Of a stretch of 64,000 nucleotides of DNA, positions 50,502 to 59,268 are shown piece by piece. Under the pieces are notes generated by a model. It ran no database searches. It saw nothing but the letters and a program-made list of their open reading frames with translations, and was not told the origin of the DNA. Each line of letters starts with the position of its first letter. Positions within the stretch are counted from its first letter, which is position 1. Origin of the DNA: Sphingomonas lenta (lineage in GTDB: Bacteria; Pseudomonadota; Alphaproteobacteria; Sphingomonadales; Sphingomonadaceae); NCBI RefSeq assembly GCF_002288825.1, contig NZ_NSLI01000002.1:558001-622000 (forward strand), in the 5' to 3' direction. The position numbers were made by a program, and so were the translations under genes.

Positions 50502-52027
50502 CAGTGCATCGCCATCTGCGTGTCGGAGGAGATCGGGCGGAGGAACAGCGCCAGCGGTGTGGTGATCGCGATCGCGACGCCAAGGGCGAAGAACAGGTCG
50601 TTATAGGCCATGACGGTAGACTGTTCGAGGAGTTGCCTGGCGAGCTGCCGATAGGCGCCGGCTTCGCCGGACGGCATGGACATGGCCTTCGCGAACCATT
50701 CCTGCGTGGTCGCCGCGTTGGCCGACACCGTTTCGCCCAGTCGGTTGAAATGAAGAAAGGTCTGCCGGTCCTGGAGGGTCGCCATCAGCGCGAGGCCGAT
50801 CGATCCGCCAAGGTTTCGCCCCGCGTTGAACAGCGCGGACGCGTCGCCGGCATCCTCGGGTGCCACGGCGCTGATCGCGGCCTGGTTGAGGAACATCATG
50901 GCAAAGATCTGCCCGAAGCCGCGGACGAGCTGTGAATTCGTCAGGTCGCCCCCGGCTGACTGCGCGGTGAGGTGCCAATCCATCGCGCAACTGACGCCGA
51001 TCAGCGTCATGCCGACAAAGACAGCCAGGCGAACGTCGAGATATTTGAACGCGAGCGGAAGGAACGGCATCAGCATCAGGGCAGGGATGCCGGAGACGAA
51101 GACCACCTTGCCCGATTGCAGCGCGCTGTAGTCGGCCATCGACGAGAGGAACTGCGGGATGAGGAAGGTCACGCCGTAGAGCACGACGCCGATGATGAGG
51201 CTTAGGACGAAGACGCTGCCGAATGAGCGGCTGAAGATCAGCGATAGCTTGAGCACGGGGTGCGACGAGCGGACCTGGCCCACGGCAATGAGGGCAAAGC
51301 CGAACACCGTTGCGATCGCGAGCTTCACGATCATGGCGGACTCGAACCACATCTCGCGCTGCCCCTCCTCCAGCATGACGGTGAGGGCACCCAGGCCGAT
51401 CGCGAGCCCCGCGATCCCGAGCCAGTCGGCATGACGTAGCTGGTCGAGCCGCAAGTGCTCGTGCTTGAGCCCCAGAAGCAGCAGAAGCACGAGTCCGGCA
51501 CACACTGGCACGTTCAGAAAGAAGGCGTAGTGCCAACTGTAATTGTCGGTGAGCCAACCGCCGATGATCGGCCCGAGCACCGGACCGAGGATCGCGGTGC
51601 CGCCGAACGCGGCGGTCCCGATCGGCTGCTGTGACGGCGGCAGCCGTGTGGCGATGATCGTCATCGCGGTCGGGATCAGCGCACCGCCGGTGAAGCCCTG
51701 GCCCACACGGCCGGCGATCATCATTGGCAGCGTCGTCGAGATGCCACACACGACGGAAAAGCCGGTGAAGCTGACCGCCGCGCCCAGCAGAAAGTTGCGC
51801 AGGCCGAACAGGCGCACCAGGAACGGGCTCAGCGGGATCATGACGATCTCCGCCACGAGGTAGGCGGTCGCGACCCAGGTGCCCTCGGTTCCGCTCGCGC
51901 CGATCTCGCCCTGGATGGTGGGTAGAGCCGCATTAACGATCGAGATGTCGAGCAGCGCCATGAACGACCCGATCGTGCCCGCCGCAACGGCGAGCCACTC
52001 GCGCAGGCCGGCGCGTTGGGCCGCCAT
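50501..52027 (-). CDS. DHA2-family MFS drug exporter (EmrB-like)
   Basis: This 508-residue protein has 14 predicted spans and the DHA2 motif C region GRVGQGFTGGALIPTAMTI. It exports hydrophobic drugs with the periplasmic adaptor encoded directly upstream. Genes on both sides overlap by one base, so the three pump genes form one translational unit. Confidence 0.92.
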   Translation of the reverse strand: MAAQRAGLREWLAVAAGTIGSFMALLDISIVNAALPTIQGEIGASGTEGTWVATAYLVAEIVMIPLSPFLVRLFGLRNFLLGAAVSFTGFSVVCGISTTLPMMIAGRVGQGFTGGALIPTAMTIIATRLPPSQQPIGTAAFGGTAILGPVLGPIIGGWLTDNYSWHYAFFLNVPVCAGLVLLLLLGLKHEHLRLDQLRHADWLGIAGLAIGLGALTVMLEEGQREMWFESAMIVKLAIATVFGFALIAVGQVRSSHPVLKLSLIFSRSFGSVFVLSLIIGVVLYGVTFLIPQFLSSMADYSALQSGKVVFVSGIPALMLMPFLPLAFKYLDVRLAVFVGMTLIGVSCAMDWHLTAQSAGGDLTNSQLVRGFGQIFAMMFLNQAAISAVAPEDAGDASALFNAGRNLGGSIGLALMATLQDRQTFLHFNRLGETVSANAATTQEWFAKAMSMPSGEAGAYRQLARQLLEQSTVMAYNDLFFALGVAIAITTPLALFLRPISSDTQMAMH

Positions 52028-53265
52028 CAGCGCGCGCCCTGCGTCTCGCCGCGCTTCAGCCGCTCGGTTTCCTGCTTGATTTGCTCCCGGCTTCCCTTGG
52101 CGCTGATCGTGTCGACCGTGACCTCCACCGAGAGGCCGGGACGCAGCACCCGGCGCGCCTCCGGACCCGCTTCGATGCTGACGCGCACGGGCACCCGCTG
52201 GACGATCTTCGTGAAGTTGCCTGTGGCGTTCTCGGGCGGGATGAGTGAGAACTGTGCGCCCGTCCCCGGAGAGAAACTGGCGACCCTGCCGCGCAGCTCG
52301 GCGCCGTCCAGTGCATCCACCTTGATGGTCACAGGCTGCCCGACGCGCATCAGCGCGACCTGCGTTTCCTTGAAGTTCGCCTCGATGTAGAGTTGATCGA
52401 CTGGCACCACCGACATCAGCCGGGTCGCCGGTTGGACATATTGCCCGGCTCGGACCGCCTTGTCGGCGACCACGCCGTCGATGCTACTGCGGATCTCGAC
52501 CGCGCCGAGGTCCGTCGAGGCGCGCGCAAGCTGGGCCTGCGCGGTGCCGCGCTGGGCCTCCGCCTGGCCGATGCGAGCCGATTGGGTCGCAACCCCGCGA
52601 CGGGCGGCCAGGTAGGCGGCGCGCTGCGCGCGCAGCTCCGCGGCGGCTCGATCGCGCTGCAGGACGAGGCCGGCGAGGCGCTCGCGCGATTCCGCACCGG
52701 AGCGGGCGAGCGGCTCGTAGCGCTGGACCTCCCGCTCGGCAGCGACCGCTGCTGCCTCGGCGCTCGCGACCTGGGCAGCAGCCTGTCCGACCCCGGCCTG
52801 CTGTTCGTCGAGGGTCCGCTCAGCGGCCCGGATGTTGGCGGCGGCCGCGGCGATCTGCGCCTGCGCCTGCTCCACGTTGGCGCGGTAGTCGCGTGGGTCG
52901 AGCACGGCCAGCAACTGGCCCCGGCGGACAGGCTGATTGTCCGCGACGAGAACACGCTCGACATAGCCGCCGACCTTCGGCGAAACGGTCACGAAATCCG
53001 CGCGCACATAGGCGTTGTTGGTCGACTGCAGGTATTGGCCGCTCGCGCGGTAGTTCATGTACCAGACGACCGCCGCGACGATGCCGGCAACAAGTGCGGC
53101 GATGAGGACGTAGCGGATGATCGGAAAGCGCTCGAGAAGCGACGGCTTCTTTTCGCCGCTCTGCTCCTCGGAACCGTCCTCCGATCTGGCTTCTGTCTGG
53201 GAATTCGCGTCCGGGTCGCTATGCGGCGCGTCGCCGCCTCGATCTTCAGCCTGCTCGTCAGCCAC
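52027..53265 (-). CDS. HlyD/EmrA-type periplasmic adaptor
   Basis: This 412-residue protein starts at GTG 53265. An acidic N-terminus precedes one membrane span (about residues 50-70). The lipoyl halves (YLQSTNNAYVRADFVTVSPK, VPVDQLYIEANFKETQVALM) flank a long coiled-coil (about residues 120-220). It bridges the MFS pump and the outer-membrane channel. Confidence 0.92.
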   Translation of the reverse strand: MADEQAEDRGGDAPHSDPDANSQTEARSEDGSEEQSGEKKPSLLERFPIIRYVLIAALVAGIVAAVVWYMNYRASGQYLQSTNNAYVRADFVTVSPKVGGYVERVLVADNQPVRRGQLLAVLDPRDYRANVEQAQAQIAAAAANIRAAERTLDEQQAGVGQAAAQVASAEAAAVAAEREVQRYEPLARSGAESRERLAGLVLQRDRAAAELRAQRAAYLAARRGVATQSARIGQAEAQRGTAQAQLARASTDLGAVEIRSSIDGVVADKAVRAGQYVQPATRLMSVVPVDQLYIEANFKETQVALMRVGQPVTIKVDALDGAELRGRVASFSPGTGAQFSLIPPENATGNFTKIVQRVPVRVSIEAGPEARRVLRPGLSVEVTVDTISAKGSREQIKQETERLKRGETQGAR

Positions 53266-53298
53266 CCAGCAACCCTATCGTATGTAAACCAAGCCGTA

Positions 53299-53703
53299 TC
53301 ATAGTGTTCGGCGGTCGGCATTTCCACCCACTCTGATGGGCTCGTGCACCGCAAACTCGAGCTGCGCGAAACACACAGCCGCTGGATCTCCGCGGTGGAA
53401 TGCTTCGGCATGAACGACTGCGATCCGACGTCCGACACGCCTGACCTTCGGCGTCGTGACAAGTGCATCCAGCCGCGCAGTGGCGAGAAATTGTAGGTTC
53501 ACACTGATGAGCTGCGAGGGCTGCCCTGGCGAAAGTCGGCGGTGAAGCGCACGCTTCGCGGCCACTTCGAGAAAGGATGCCACAGCTCCGCCATGCAAGG
53601 CGGGAAGGAGAGGGTTGCCGATCAGGTACTCTACTGGCGCCAAAACAAAGGCGTCACCGCTCTCTGAAATCATGGGGCCTAGCAGCTGCGCGAAGCCGCT
53701 CAT
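53299..53703 (-). CDS. PaaI-type thioesterase
   Basis: This 134-residue hot-dog-fold protein has NPLLPALHGGAVASFLEVAA (about residues 29-48), the thioesterase helix with its preceding HGG. It starts at ATG 53703, overlapping the upstream thioesterase gene by four bases. Acyl-CoA or aryl-CoA hydrolysis is expected; substrate unknown. Confidence 0.82.
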   Translation of the reverse strand: MSGFAQLLGPMISESGDAFVLAPVEYLIGNPLLPALHGGAVASFLEVAAKRALHRRLSPGQPSQLISVNLQFLATARLDALVTTPKVRRVGRRIAVVHAEAFHRGDPAAVCFAQLEFAVHEPIRVGGNADRRTL

Positions 53704-54113
53704 GGCCCGACAGCGCGATTGATCGAAAAGACGCCTTGGGCAGTCGCGATCAGGTGAGACGGATCGGTATCCCAGACTTCGGTCCGTACGAACGCACGGT
53801 GCTCGGTAGCGTCGTAACAGTGTGCCCACGCTGTCGCGGAGCATCTCGCCTCGGCAGATCGCACATGGTCCACCTTCAGGTTAAGGGTCGAGATTGCCAA
53901 CCGCCTTCCCAGTCGGGACATTACGGCAACGCCGCAGGCCTGATCGATAAGGCTCGTCAACACGCCCGTTGCTAAAGTCTCGTCCTCGTCAGCCAACTCC
54001 TCACGCCAACCGACACGTAGCGAGCTGAGGCCATCGCCGATCGAAACCAGCTCCAGGCCAAGCCTGTTGCCCCACGGTATGTCGCCCGGTTGTAGGCTCC
54101 AGTTTCCAGCCAC
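53700..54113 (-). CDS. PaaI-type thioesterase, first gene of the efflux operon
   Basis: A 137-residue hot-dog protein: ATGVLTSLIDQACGVAVMSRLG (about residues 45-66) followed by the central beta sheet. GTG 54113 has AAGGATGG upstream; a longer GTG start at 54176 lacks a ribosome site. Two tandem thioesterases ahead of a tripartite pump suggest that an acylated or aromatic compound is processed and exported. Confidence 0.78.
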   Translation of the reverse strand: MAGNWSLQPGDIPWGNRLGLELVSIGDGLSSLRVGWREELADEDETLATGVLTSLIDQACGVAVMSRLGRRLAISTLNLKVDHVRSAEARCSATAWAHCYDATEHRAFVRTEVWDTDPSHLIATAQGVFSINRAVGP

Positions 54114-54187
54114 GGTTCCATCCTTGTCCTGATCAGGCCTCGCCACCGTCGAAGGTCGCCTTTGCTCCGGCCACACGGAAACGGTAC

Positions 54188-54201
54188 GGTTTACATATAA
54201 G
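54188..54201 (+). promoter_or_regulatory. Shared box upstream of the MCE gene
   Basis: GGTTTACATATAAG lies about 30 bases before the MCE gene. Its first ten bases recur, preceded by a similar GAnACGG, on the minus strand just before the adaptor gene (about 53276-53292). Possibly operators of the nearby TetR protein. Confidence 0.35.
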
Positions 54202-54230
54202 GTCCGGTCTCTTAATGGTTATGGTCTCGC

Positions 54231-55175
54231 ATGGAAACGCGGTCGAACAAATTCCTGGTGCTCGTAGTGACCGGCTTTCTGCTTGGCACGCTCCTGATCT
54301 TCACCCTGTGGCTGTTCGACGCACGCGATGGAGACGGCAAACCCTATATGATCCGCTTCACCGGGAGCGTCGCCGGCCTGGAGAAGGGGTCGCCGGTGAC
54401 CTTCTCGGGTGTACCGGCCGGTCACGTCACGTCGATACGGTTCGACAAGGAGGACCCGTCAGCGGTTCTCGTCACCGTCAGCCTTGAACCGCGGATCCCC
54501 ATCGTCGCAGGCGTGAAAGCGTCGATTGCAAGATCGGCACTGGCGGGCACCGCAAACATCAGCCTCGACGGTGCAACATCTGGGGCGCCCCCGATCGTTG
54601 CGGCGAACGACGGGGAGGTTCCCGTCATTCCCGCCAAAGAAGGCGGGCTCCTTGGCGGCGGAGGGGACCCGGTCGCACTGGTCGAAAAGATCAGCCGCAC
54701 CGTTGATTCTGTTTCTCGCAACCTTGATGCCGCTCAGCAGCAGCGGACCAGCGATCGGCTTGCGGCGCTCGCGGAGAGTTCCGCGAGCTGGGCAGACAAG
54801 GCTGGCGCGACGTCTGACGCGCTTACCGGCGCGCGCGGGCGTGTCGTGGCCGTGGGAATCGCCTTGCAGCGATCCGGCGACAGCGCCGAACGGTTGGGGG
54901 GCTCTCTGGAGGAAAGCCGCGCGACCATTCTCGCCAAGGCGAACCGTGCGTTGCTGAACGCTCGTGACGGAGCCGAGCAGCTTACGGCTCGCATCGAGGC
55001 TGTTCGACCCACGATCCGCGGCGCGACCGCGAAACAGGCCCAACTGCGTGAGACCGTTCGTTCAGCAAGGAACAAGGTGGGCGCTGTCAGAGATACGGCC
55101 GTTCGCCTCGATCAGGAGGGGCTGGGTGTGGGTGCCCCGTCCCTCCCGACCTACAAGCCGGGGTCACGGCATTGA
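54231..55175 (+). CDS. MlaD/MCE-domain protein
   Basis: This 314-residue protein has one N-terminal span (FLVLVVTGFLLGTLLIFTLWLF) and the MCE domain (YMIRFTGSVAGLEKGSPVTFSGVPAGHVTSI, about residues 38-70). A coiled-coil tail (about residues 150-290) follows. MCE proteins form periplasmic lipid-transport rings or tubes. No MlaE permease or MlaF ATPase gene is beside it. Confidence 0.85.
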   Translation: METRSNKFLVLVVTGFLLGTLLIFTLWLFDARDGDGKPYMIRFTGSVAGLEKGSPVTFSGVPAGHVTSIRFDKEDPSAVLVTVSLEPRIPIVAGVKASIARSALAGTANISLDGATSGAPPIVAANDGEVPVIPAKEGGLLGGGGDPVALVEKISRTVDSVSRNLDAAQQQRTSDRLAALAESSASWADKAGATSDALTGARGRVVAVGIALQRSGDSAERLGGSLEESRATILAKANRALLNARDGAEQLTARIEAVRPTIRGATAKQAQLRETVRSARNKVGAVRDTAVRLDQEGLGVGAPSLPTYKPGSRH

Positions 55176-55300
55176 TCGACCGCGATACGATAGGTCAGCT
55201 CTTGGCCGAGAGCGGGCTGGCAGGCGAGCGACCGACCGTCCCGGCGTGATTTCTCGTCAACCGGTCCGGATCGCGCTACCCTCGATCGGGGAGAACGAGA

Positions 55301-55978
55301 TTGAGCGATGACGAGAAGAAAAGCCGGCGCCCGGGGAAGATGGGCAGACCGACGACCGAGGACGCGCTCCGCCTAACCTCGCACATCCTCAAGAGCGCCC
55401 GCGAGCTGTTCTTCCAACACGGGTTCGACGGCGCCAGTGCCGACATGATCGCCGAACAGGCGCGCATCTCGAAGCGGACGTTGTACGCGCGCTTCGGCAG
55501 CAAGGCGCGCGTGTTCGAGGCGGTCATCCTGGACGAGATCGACACGCAGCTGCGCGCGCTCGAACCCTCCGGCAGCGACGAACCCGACATCGCATCGCGC
55601 CTTCGCGTCATCGCCGATCGCCTGCTCGAGTGGCTCCTGACGCCTCGGATCGCCTCGATGGAGCGCGTCGTCATCGCCCAAGCCGTGCGCTTCCCCGCGC
55701 TTGCGGCGAACATCCACGACTTCGGTTACCAGCGGGCCGTCCAGTGGGTGGCATCGATCCTCGCCCACGCCAATGCCAAGGGAGAGCTGTCGCTAGCCGA
55801 TCCGGTGTTCGCTGCCGAGCAGTTCGTCACGCTCGTCGTGGTCGCGCCCATGCGCCGTGCAGCGCTCGGGCTGTCTCCTCCTGCGTACGATGAGGCAGCG
55901 CGCGATCGTATCGCGCGCGGTATCGACCTGTTCCTCAATGGCTGTCGCCCGCGAGAGGCGGATGGTTGCAGCGCCTGA
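55301..55978 (+). CDS. TetR-family regulator
   Basis: A 225-residue repressor from TTG 55301. N-terminal helix-turn-helix: LFFQHGFDGASADMIAEQARISKRTLYARFGSK. The C-terminal ligand domain is all helical. It lies between the MCE gene and a ubiB-like kinase gene whose start overlaps its stop (TGATG). Candidate controller of the divergent thioesterase-efflux operon. Confidence 0.87.
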   Translation: MSDDEKKSRRPGKMGRPTTEDALRLTSHILKSARELFFQHGFDGASADMIAEQARISKRTLYARFGSKARVFEAVILDEIDTQLRALEPSGSDEPDIASRLRVIADRLLEWLLTPRIASMERVVIAQAVRFPALAANIHDFGYQRAVQWVASILAHANAKGELSLADPVFAAEQFVTLVVVAPMRRAALGLSPPAYDEAARDRIARGIDLFLNGCRPREADGCSA

Positions 55979-57576
55979 TGTCCAACGCGGTCGACGAGCC
56001 TCAAATCGGTGAGCGCACGCGCCTGGCCGAACTCATCCAGATCATGAGCCGCCACGGCCTGAACGGGCTCGCCTCGCGCCTGGGCTTGCTGCCCGGGCGC
56101 TCGGAGCAGCCCGTAGACCTCGGTACGCCCGAGCGGGTCGTCGCGCTGCTGCGGGACCTTGGACCCGTCGCGGTCAAGCTGGGGCAGGTGCTCGCCACCC
56201 GTGAAGACCTGCTCGGGCCGGAATGGGTGCGCGCGCTGTCGGCGCTGCAGGACCAGGTGACCCCGCTGCCGTTCGAGGCGCTGGAGCCGACGATCCTGGC
56301 CGCGCTCGGCTCCCCGATCGAGGACGTGTTTGCGAGCTTCGACCGCGACCCGATCGCGGCGGCCTCGATCGCGCAGGTTCATGCTGCATCCTTGCGCGAC
56401 GGAACCGAGGTTGTGGTCAAGGTACGCCGGCCGGGCATCGCGGAACGCGTCGATGCCGACCTGCGGCTGCTCCGCCGCATCGCGCGGCTTGCCGCGAGGC
56501 ACTCACCGGAGATCCGCCGTCTGAAGCCCGACGAACTGCTCCGGTTCTTCGCGGAGAGCCTGTCGCAGGAAATGGACCTCAGTGCGGAAGCGGCAGCCTG
56601 CGAGAGCATCGGCGCGTTCCTGCAGCCGCTCGGAGTCCGTACGCCGGCCTTCTACTGGGATCAGGTCGGCCGTCGGATCAACGTGCAGGAGCGGCTCGAC
56701 GGCATGCCCGTCCGCGCGATCCTCGACGGGGCGGGTAGGGGCGGTGCGGATGTCGCCGGCAAATACGCCGATGCAGTGCTGCGGATGATCATCTTCAACG
56801 GCCGCTTTCATGCCGACCCGCACCCCGGCAACGTCTTTATCCTGACCGATGGCTCGCTCGCGTTCATCGACTTCGGCGCGGTCGGCGTACTCAGCCCCGC
56901 CCGGCGGAACGAGGTGGTCACGCTCGTACTCGCTATCGCCGGCGAGGATACGCGATCGGTGACGGACGTGCTGCTGCAATGGTCGGGCGAGACCGACGTC
57001 GATCGCCAGGCGCTGACCCGCGACCTCGACGCGCTGATCGGCCAGTTTCGCGGTGCGGTGCTCCAGCAGATCGATCTCGCCGACATCTTCGGCCGCGTCT
57101 TTACGCTGCTGCGAACCTACCGGCTGGCGCTGCCGCCCGATCTCGCCCTGCTGCTGCGCACCCTCTTGATCGCCGAGGGGTTCGTGCGACGGCTCGATCC
57201 CGGCTTCGACATCGCCGCGCGCGCCGCACCGATCGCGCGCGAACTGCTACGGGAGCGAATCGGCCCGGCCGGCCTCAAGCGGGGTGGACGGCGGCTGGCG
57301 ACGAGCCTTGGCCGTCTGGCCGCGGCATCGCCCGAGTTGGTGACCTTCGCGGAGCGGGTCGCACGGTCGGGCGCGCTGCCGATCGAGTTGCAGAAAGGCG
57401 CAGTCTCCTCACCCCCGGCCTTGCTCCGGCGCGCCGATCCCAACGTCCTGTCTGCCGGAATGCTGGTCGCCGGCGCGATCCTTCAGCGCGACCATGATGT
57501 CGTCGGCACGATATTGATGGCGTCAGCGGTACTGCCCGCGGGCTGGGCTTGGTACGCCAACCGGCAGCGGCGCTGA
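55978..57576 (+). CDS. AarF/UbiB (ABC1) family atypical kinase
   Basis: This 532-residue protein starts at ATG 55978. It has the KxGQ motif (AVKLGQVLATREDLLG), an Ala-rich nucleotide loop (AAASIAQVHAA), VVVKVRRPG and the HPGN/DFG-like pair (ADPHPGNVFIL, AFIDFGAVG). Two C-terminal membrane helices close it. UbiB proteins support ubiquinone synthesis or distribution and lipid homeostasis. This copy is an accessory paralogue in an envelope and efflux context. Confidence 0.88.
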   Translation: MSNAVDEPQIGERTRLAELIQIMSRHGLNGLASRLGLLPGRSEQPVDLGTPERVVALLRDLGPVAVKLGQVLATREDLLGPEWVRALSALQDQVTPLPFEALEPTILAALGSPIEDVFASFDRDPIAAASIAQVHAASLRDGTEVVVKVRRPGIAERVDADLRLLRRIARLAARHSPEIRRLKPDELLRFFAESLSQEMDLSAEAAACESIGAFLQPLGVRTPAFYWDQVGRRINVQERLDGMPVRAILDGAGRGGADVAGKYADAVLRMIIFNGRFHADPHPGNVFILTDGSLAFIDFGAVGVLSPARRNEVVTLVLAIAGEDTRSVTDVLLQWSGETDVDRQALTRDLDALIGQFRGAVLQQIDLADIFGRVFTLLRTYRLALPPDLALLLRTLLIAEGFVRRLDPGFDIAARAAPIARELLRERIGPAGLKRGGRRLATSLGRLAAASPELVTFAERVARSGALPIELQKGAVSSPPALLRRADPNVLSAGMLVAGAILQRDHDVVGTILMASAVLPAGWAWYANRQRR

Positions 57577-57663
57577 CCTCTTGTTGTCAGGCGATCAGTA
57601 CCCGGTTCCGCCCTTCCTCTACCGCGCATCCGTTTCGCCACTGATATTTCATTCCCAAGGTCC

Positions 57664-57688
57664 GGAACAAGCCAATCGAGTTGACGTT
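57664..57688 (+). promoter_or_regulatory. EcfG-type promoter of the sigma gene
   Basis: GGAAC (57664-57668), 16 bases, CGTT (57685-57688), about 65 bases before the sigma gene. It implies control by the general stress sigma, possibly by the encoded protein itself. Confidence 0.7.
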
Positions 57689-57752
57689 TTGCAGAAAGTA
57701 AACCGGTCAGTACCAGAAACATCTGCCTGGTTCACTGAACGAGGAGTTATGC

Positions 57753-58430
57753 GTGTCCGAACAAACGGTTTACGAGCCGCGTCTATCACCTGAGGACTCG
57801 TCGGACTTCGGTGTGGCGCTCAGCAAGCTTATGCCCAGTCTGGCGAGCTATGCGCGATCGCTGGCCAGGAATCCCGATACTGCACAGGACCTTGTTCAGG
57901 AAACCGTGCTGAAAGCATGGCGCAGCCGGGCATCCTTCGAGGCCGGTACCAATTTGAAGGCGTGGACCTTCCGGATCCTTCGCAATACATTTCTGTCGCA
58001 GGTGCGTCGTCGAGGCGCGGAACAGGCGGGCGGGACGGCCGAACTAAGCGATGTTCCGGTGGCGGCAAATCAGGAATGGGTCGTGACAATGAGCGATGTC
58101 CGCCGCCTGTGGCCGCGCCTGACACCCGAGCAGCAGCGGTGCATTCAATTCGTGGGGATCGAGGGGCAAAGCTACGAGCAGGCGGCCACGATCGAGCAGG
58201 TCCCCGTCGGCACGATCAAGAGCCGCGTGGTGAGAGGACGGCAAATGCTCCGCGCACTCCTGGATCAAACCAACAGCGCACCAGCCAAGGTCGTAGCACC
58301 CCGGATCCTGTCGCTCGATACGTCACCTCGGTATGAACCATCGCCCGTCGATGATGCACACTCCAAACAGATCGAACTTCTGCGAATCTGGCGCGCGAAG
58401 CGCGCCGCTGCTCGCTGCGCCGTTGAATGA
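57753..58430 (+). CDS. EcfG-like ECF sigma factor
   Basis: This 225-residue protein starts at GTG 57753 after GAGGAG. Region 2: LMPSLASYARSLARNPDTAQDLVQETVLKAWRS with the TNLKAWTFRILRNTFL helix. Region 4: LTPEQQRCIQFVGIEGQSYEQAATIEQVPVGTIKSRVVRGRQ. This is the ECF15/EcfG pattern of alphaproteobacteria. A C-terminal tail of about 50 residues beyond region 4 is unusual. An EcfG-type promoter precedes it; no NepR or PhyR gene is next to it. Confidence 0.85.
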   Translation: MSEQTVYEPRLSPEDSSDFGVALSKLMPSLASYARSLARNPDTAQDLVQETVLKAWRSRASFEAGTNLKAWTFRILRNTFLSQVRRRGAEQAGGTAELSDVPVAANQEWVVTMSDVRRLWPRLTPEQQRCIQFVGIEGQSYEQAATIEQVPVGTIKSRVVRGRQMLRALLDQTNSAPAKVVAPRILSLDTSPRYEPSPVDDAHSKQIELLRIWRAKRAAARCAVE

Positions 58431-58661
58431 CTTTCTTGTAGTCCGCCTGATCCCATTTGTGGGCCTTTCGTTTTCAGCTCTACACTGGACTGTCATGCCC
58501 CTACGAGTTGGCGATGGCACGACGAACTCTTCGTGCGGCGTCGCCAGTGTTATCGGTCCCAAACTGGCCGGACTGCCTCCAATTGAACCCCTCTGCCAGC
58601 GTTCACCGCCAATCGTTGCAACGTGGTGACAGTGGCAGAAGAGCGCGGACTGCCACGGCCT

Positions 58662-59201
58662 TCATCCAAAGCTTCGAAGTCCGCTGGCGACGATCCTCAT
58701 GGCGCGATCCAGCATATCGTCCTGATCGCCATCGAGATAAGCGGCAACACCAGCAATCATCCTTGCCGCAAGCTGGACATCTTCAGTCGAAATACTGCTT
58801 GGAAGCGCATTACAAGCGATCGCGTGAGACAGCATGTGCTCCATGACTTCGTCAGCTTGCGATCTTAACCTCGACACTTCCCTGTCAAGCAACTCGCTGC
58901 CGATCCCTATGCTGGCTTTGGCGTGAAAGGCGGCCACTCCGCCATAGTGCTTGATGAACTCTTCGAACAACCGGGGTTCATCGGCAAGCTCCGAGACCAC
59001 GGCTCTGAGTTCATCAAGGCGACTCTCGAGGACTGCCACGATCATCGCGTCGCGGTCGGGAAAGTTGCGGTAGAGCGTTCCTCGGCCAACACCGGCACGT
59101 TGTGCAATCTGCTCGAGTGCAACGCCGTACCCCTCCTCCCGGAAGGCATTCGCAGCCGCGGCGATAAGGCGGTCGCGCCGCGCTCGAGCATCTTTCCGCA
59201 T
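58662..59201 (-). CDS. TetR-family repressor of the second efflux operon
   Basis: This 179-residue repressor has its helix-turn-helix at VALEQIAQRAGVGRGTLYRNFPDRD. It is divergent from the DHA2 pump gene and next to a perfect 25-bp palindrome. ATG 59201 is chosen; an upstream frame would cross the operator. Confidence 0.88.
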   Translation of the reverse strand: MRKDARARRDRLIAAAANAFREEGYGVALEQIAQRAGVGRGTLYRNFPDRDAMIVAVLESRLDELRAVVSELADEPRLFEEFIKHYGGVAAFHAKASIGIGSELLDREVSRLRSQADEVMEHMLSHAIACNALPSSISTEDVQLAARMIAGVAAYLDGDQDDMLDRAMRIVASGLRSFG

Positions 59202-59228
59202 ACTTGTTCCGCTCCAACCTGAACGATA

Positions 59229-59253
59229 TAACCGGACAATCAATGTCCGGTTA
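59229..59253. promoter_or_regulatory. TetR operator palindrome
   Basis: TAACCGGACA (59229-59238), 5-base centre ATCAA, TGTCCGGTTA (59244-59253): a perfect 10-bp inverted repeat in the divergent intergenic region, 15 bases before the pump start. Confidence 0.8.
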
Positions 59254-59268
59254 GGTTACGCTCGCTCG

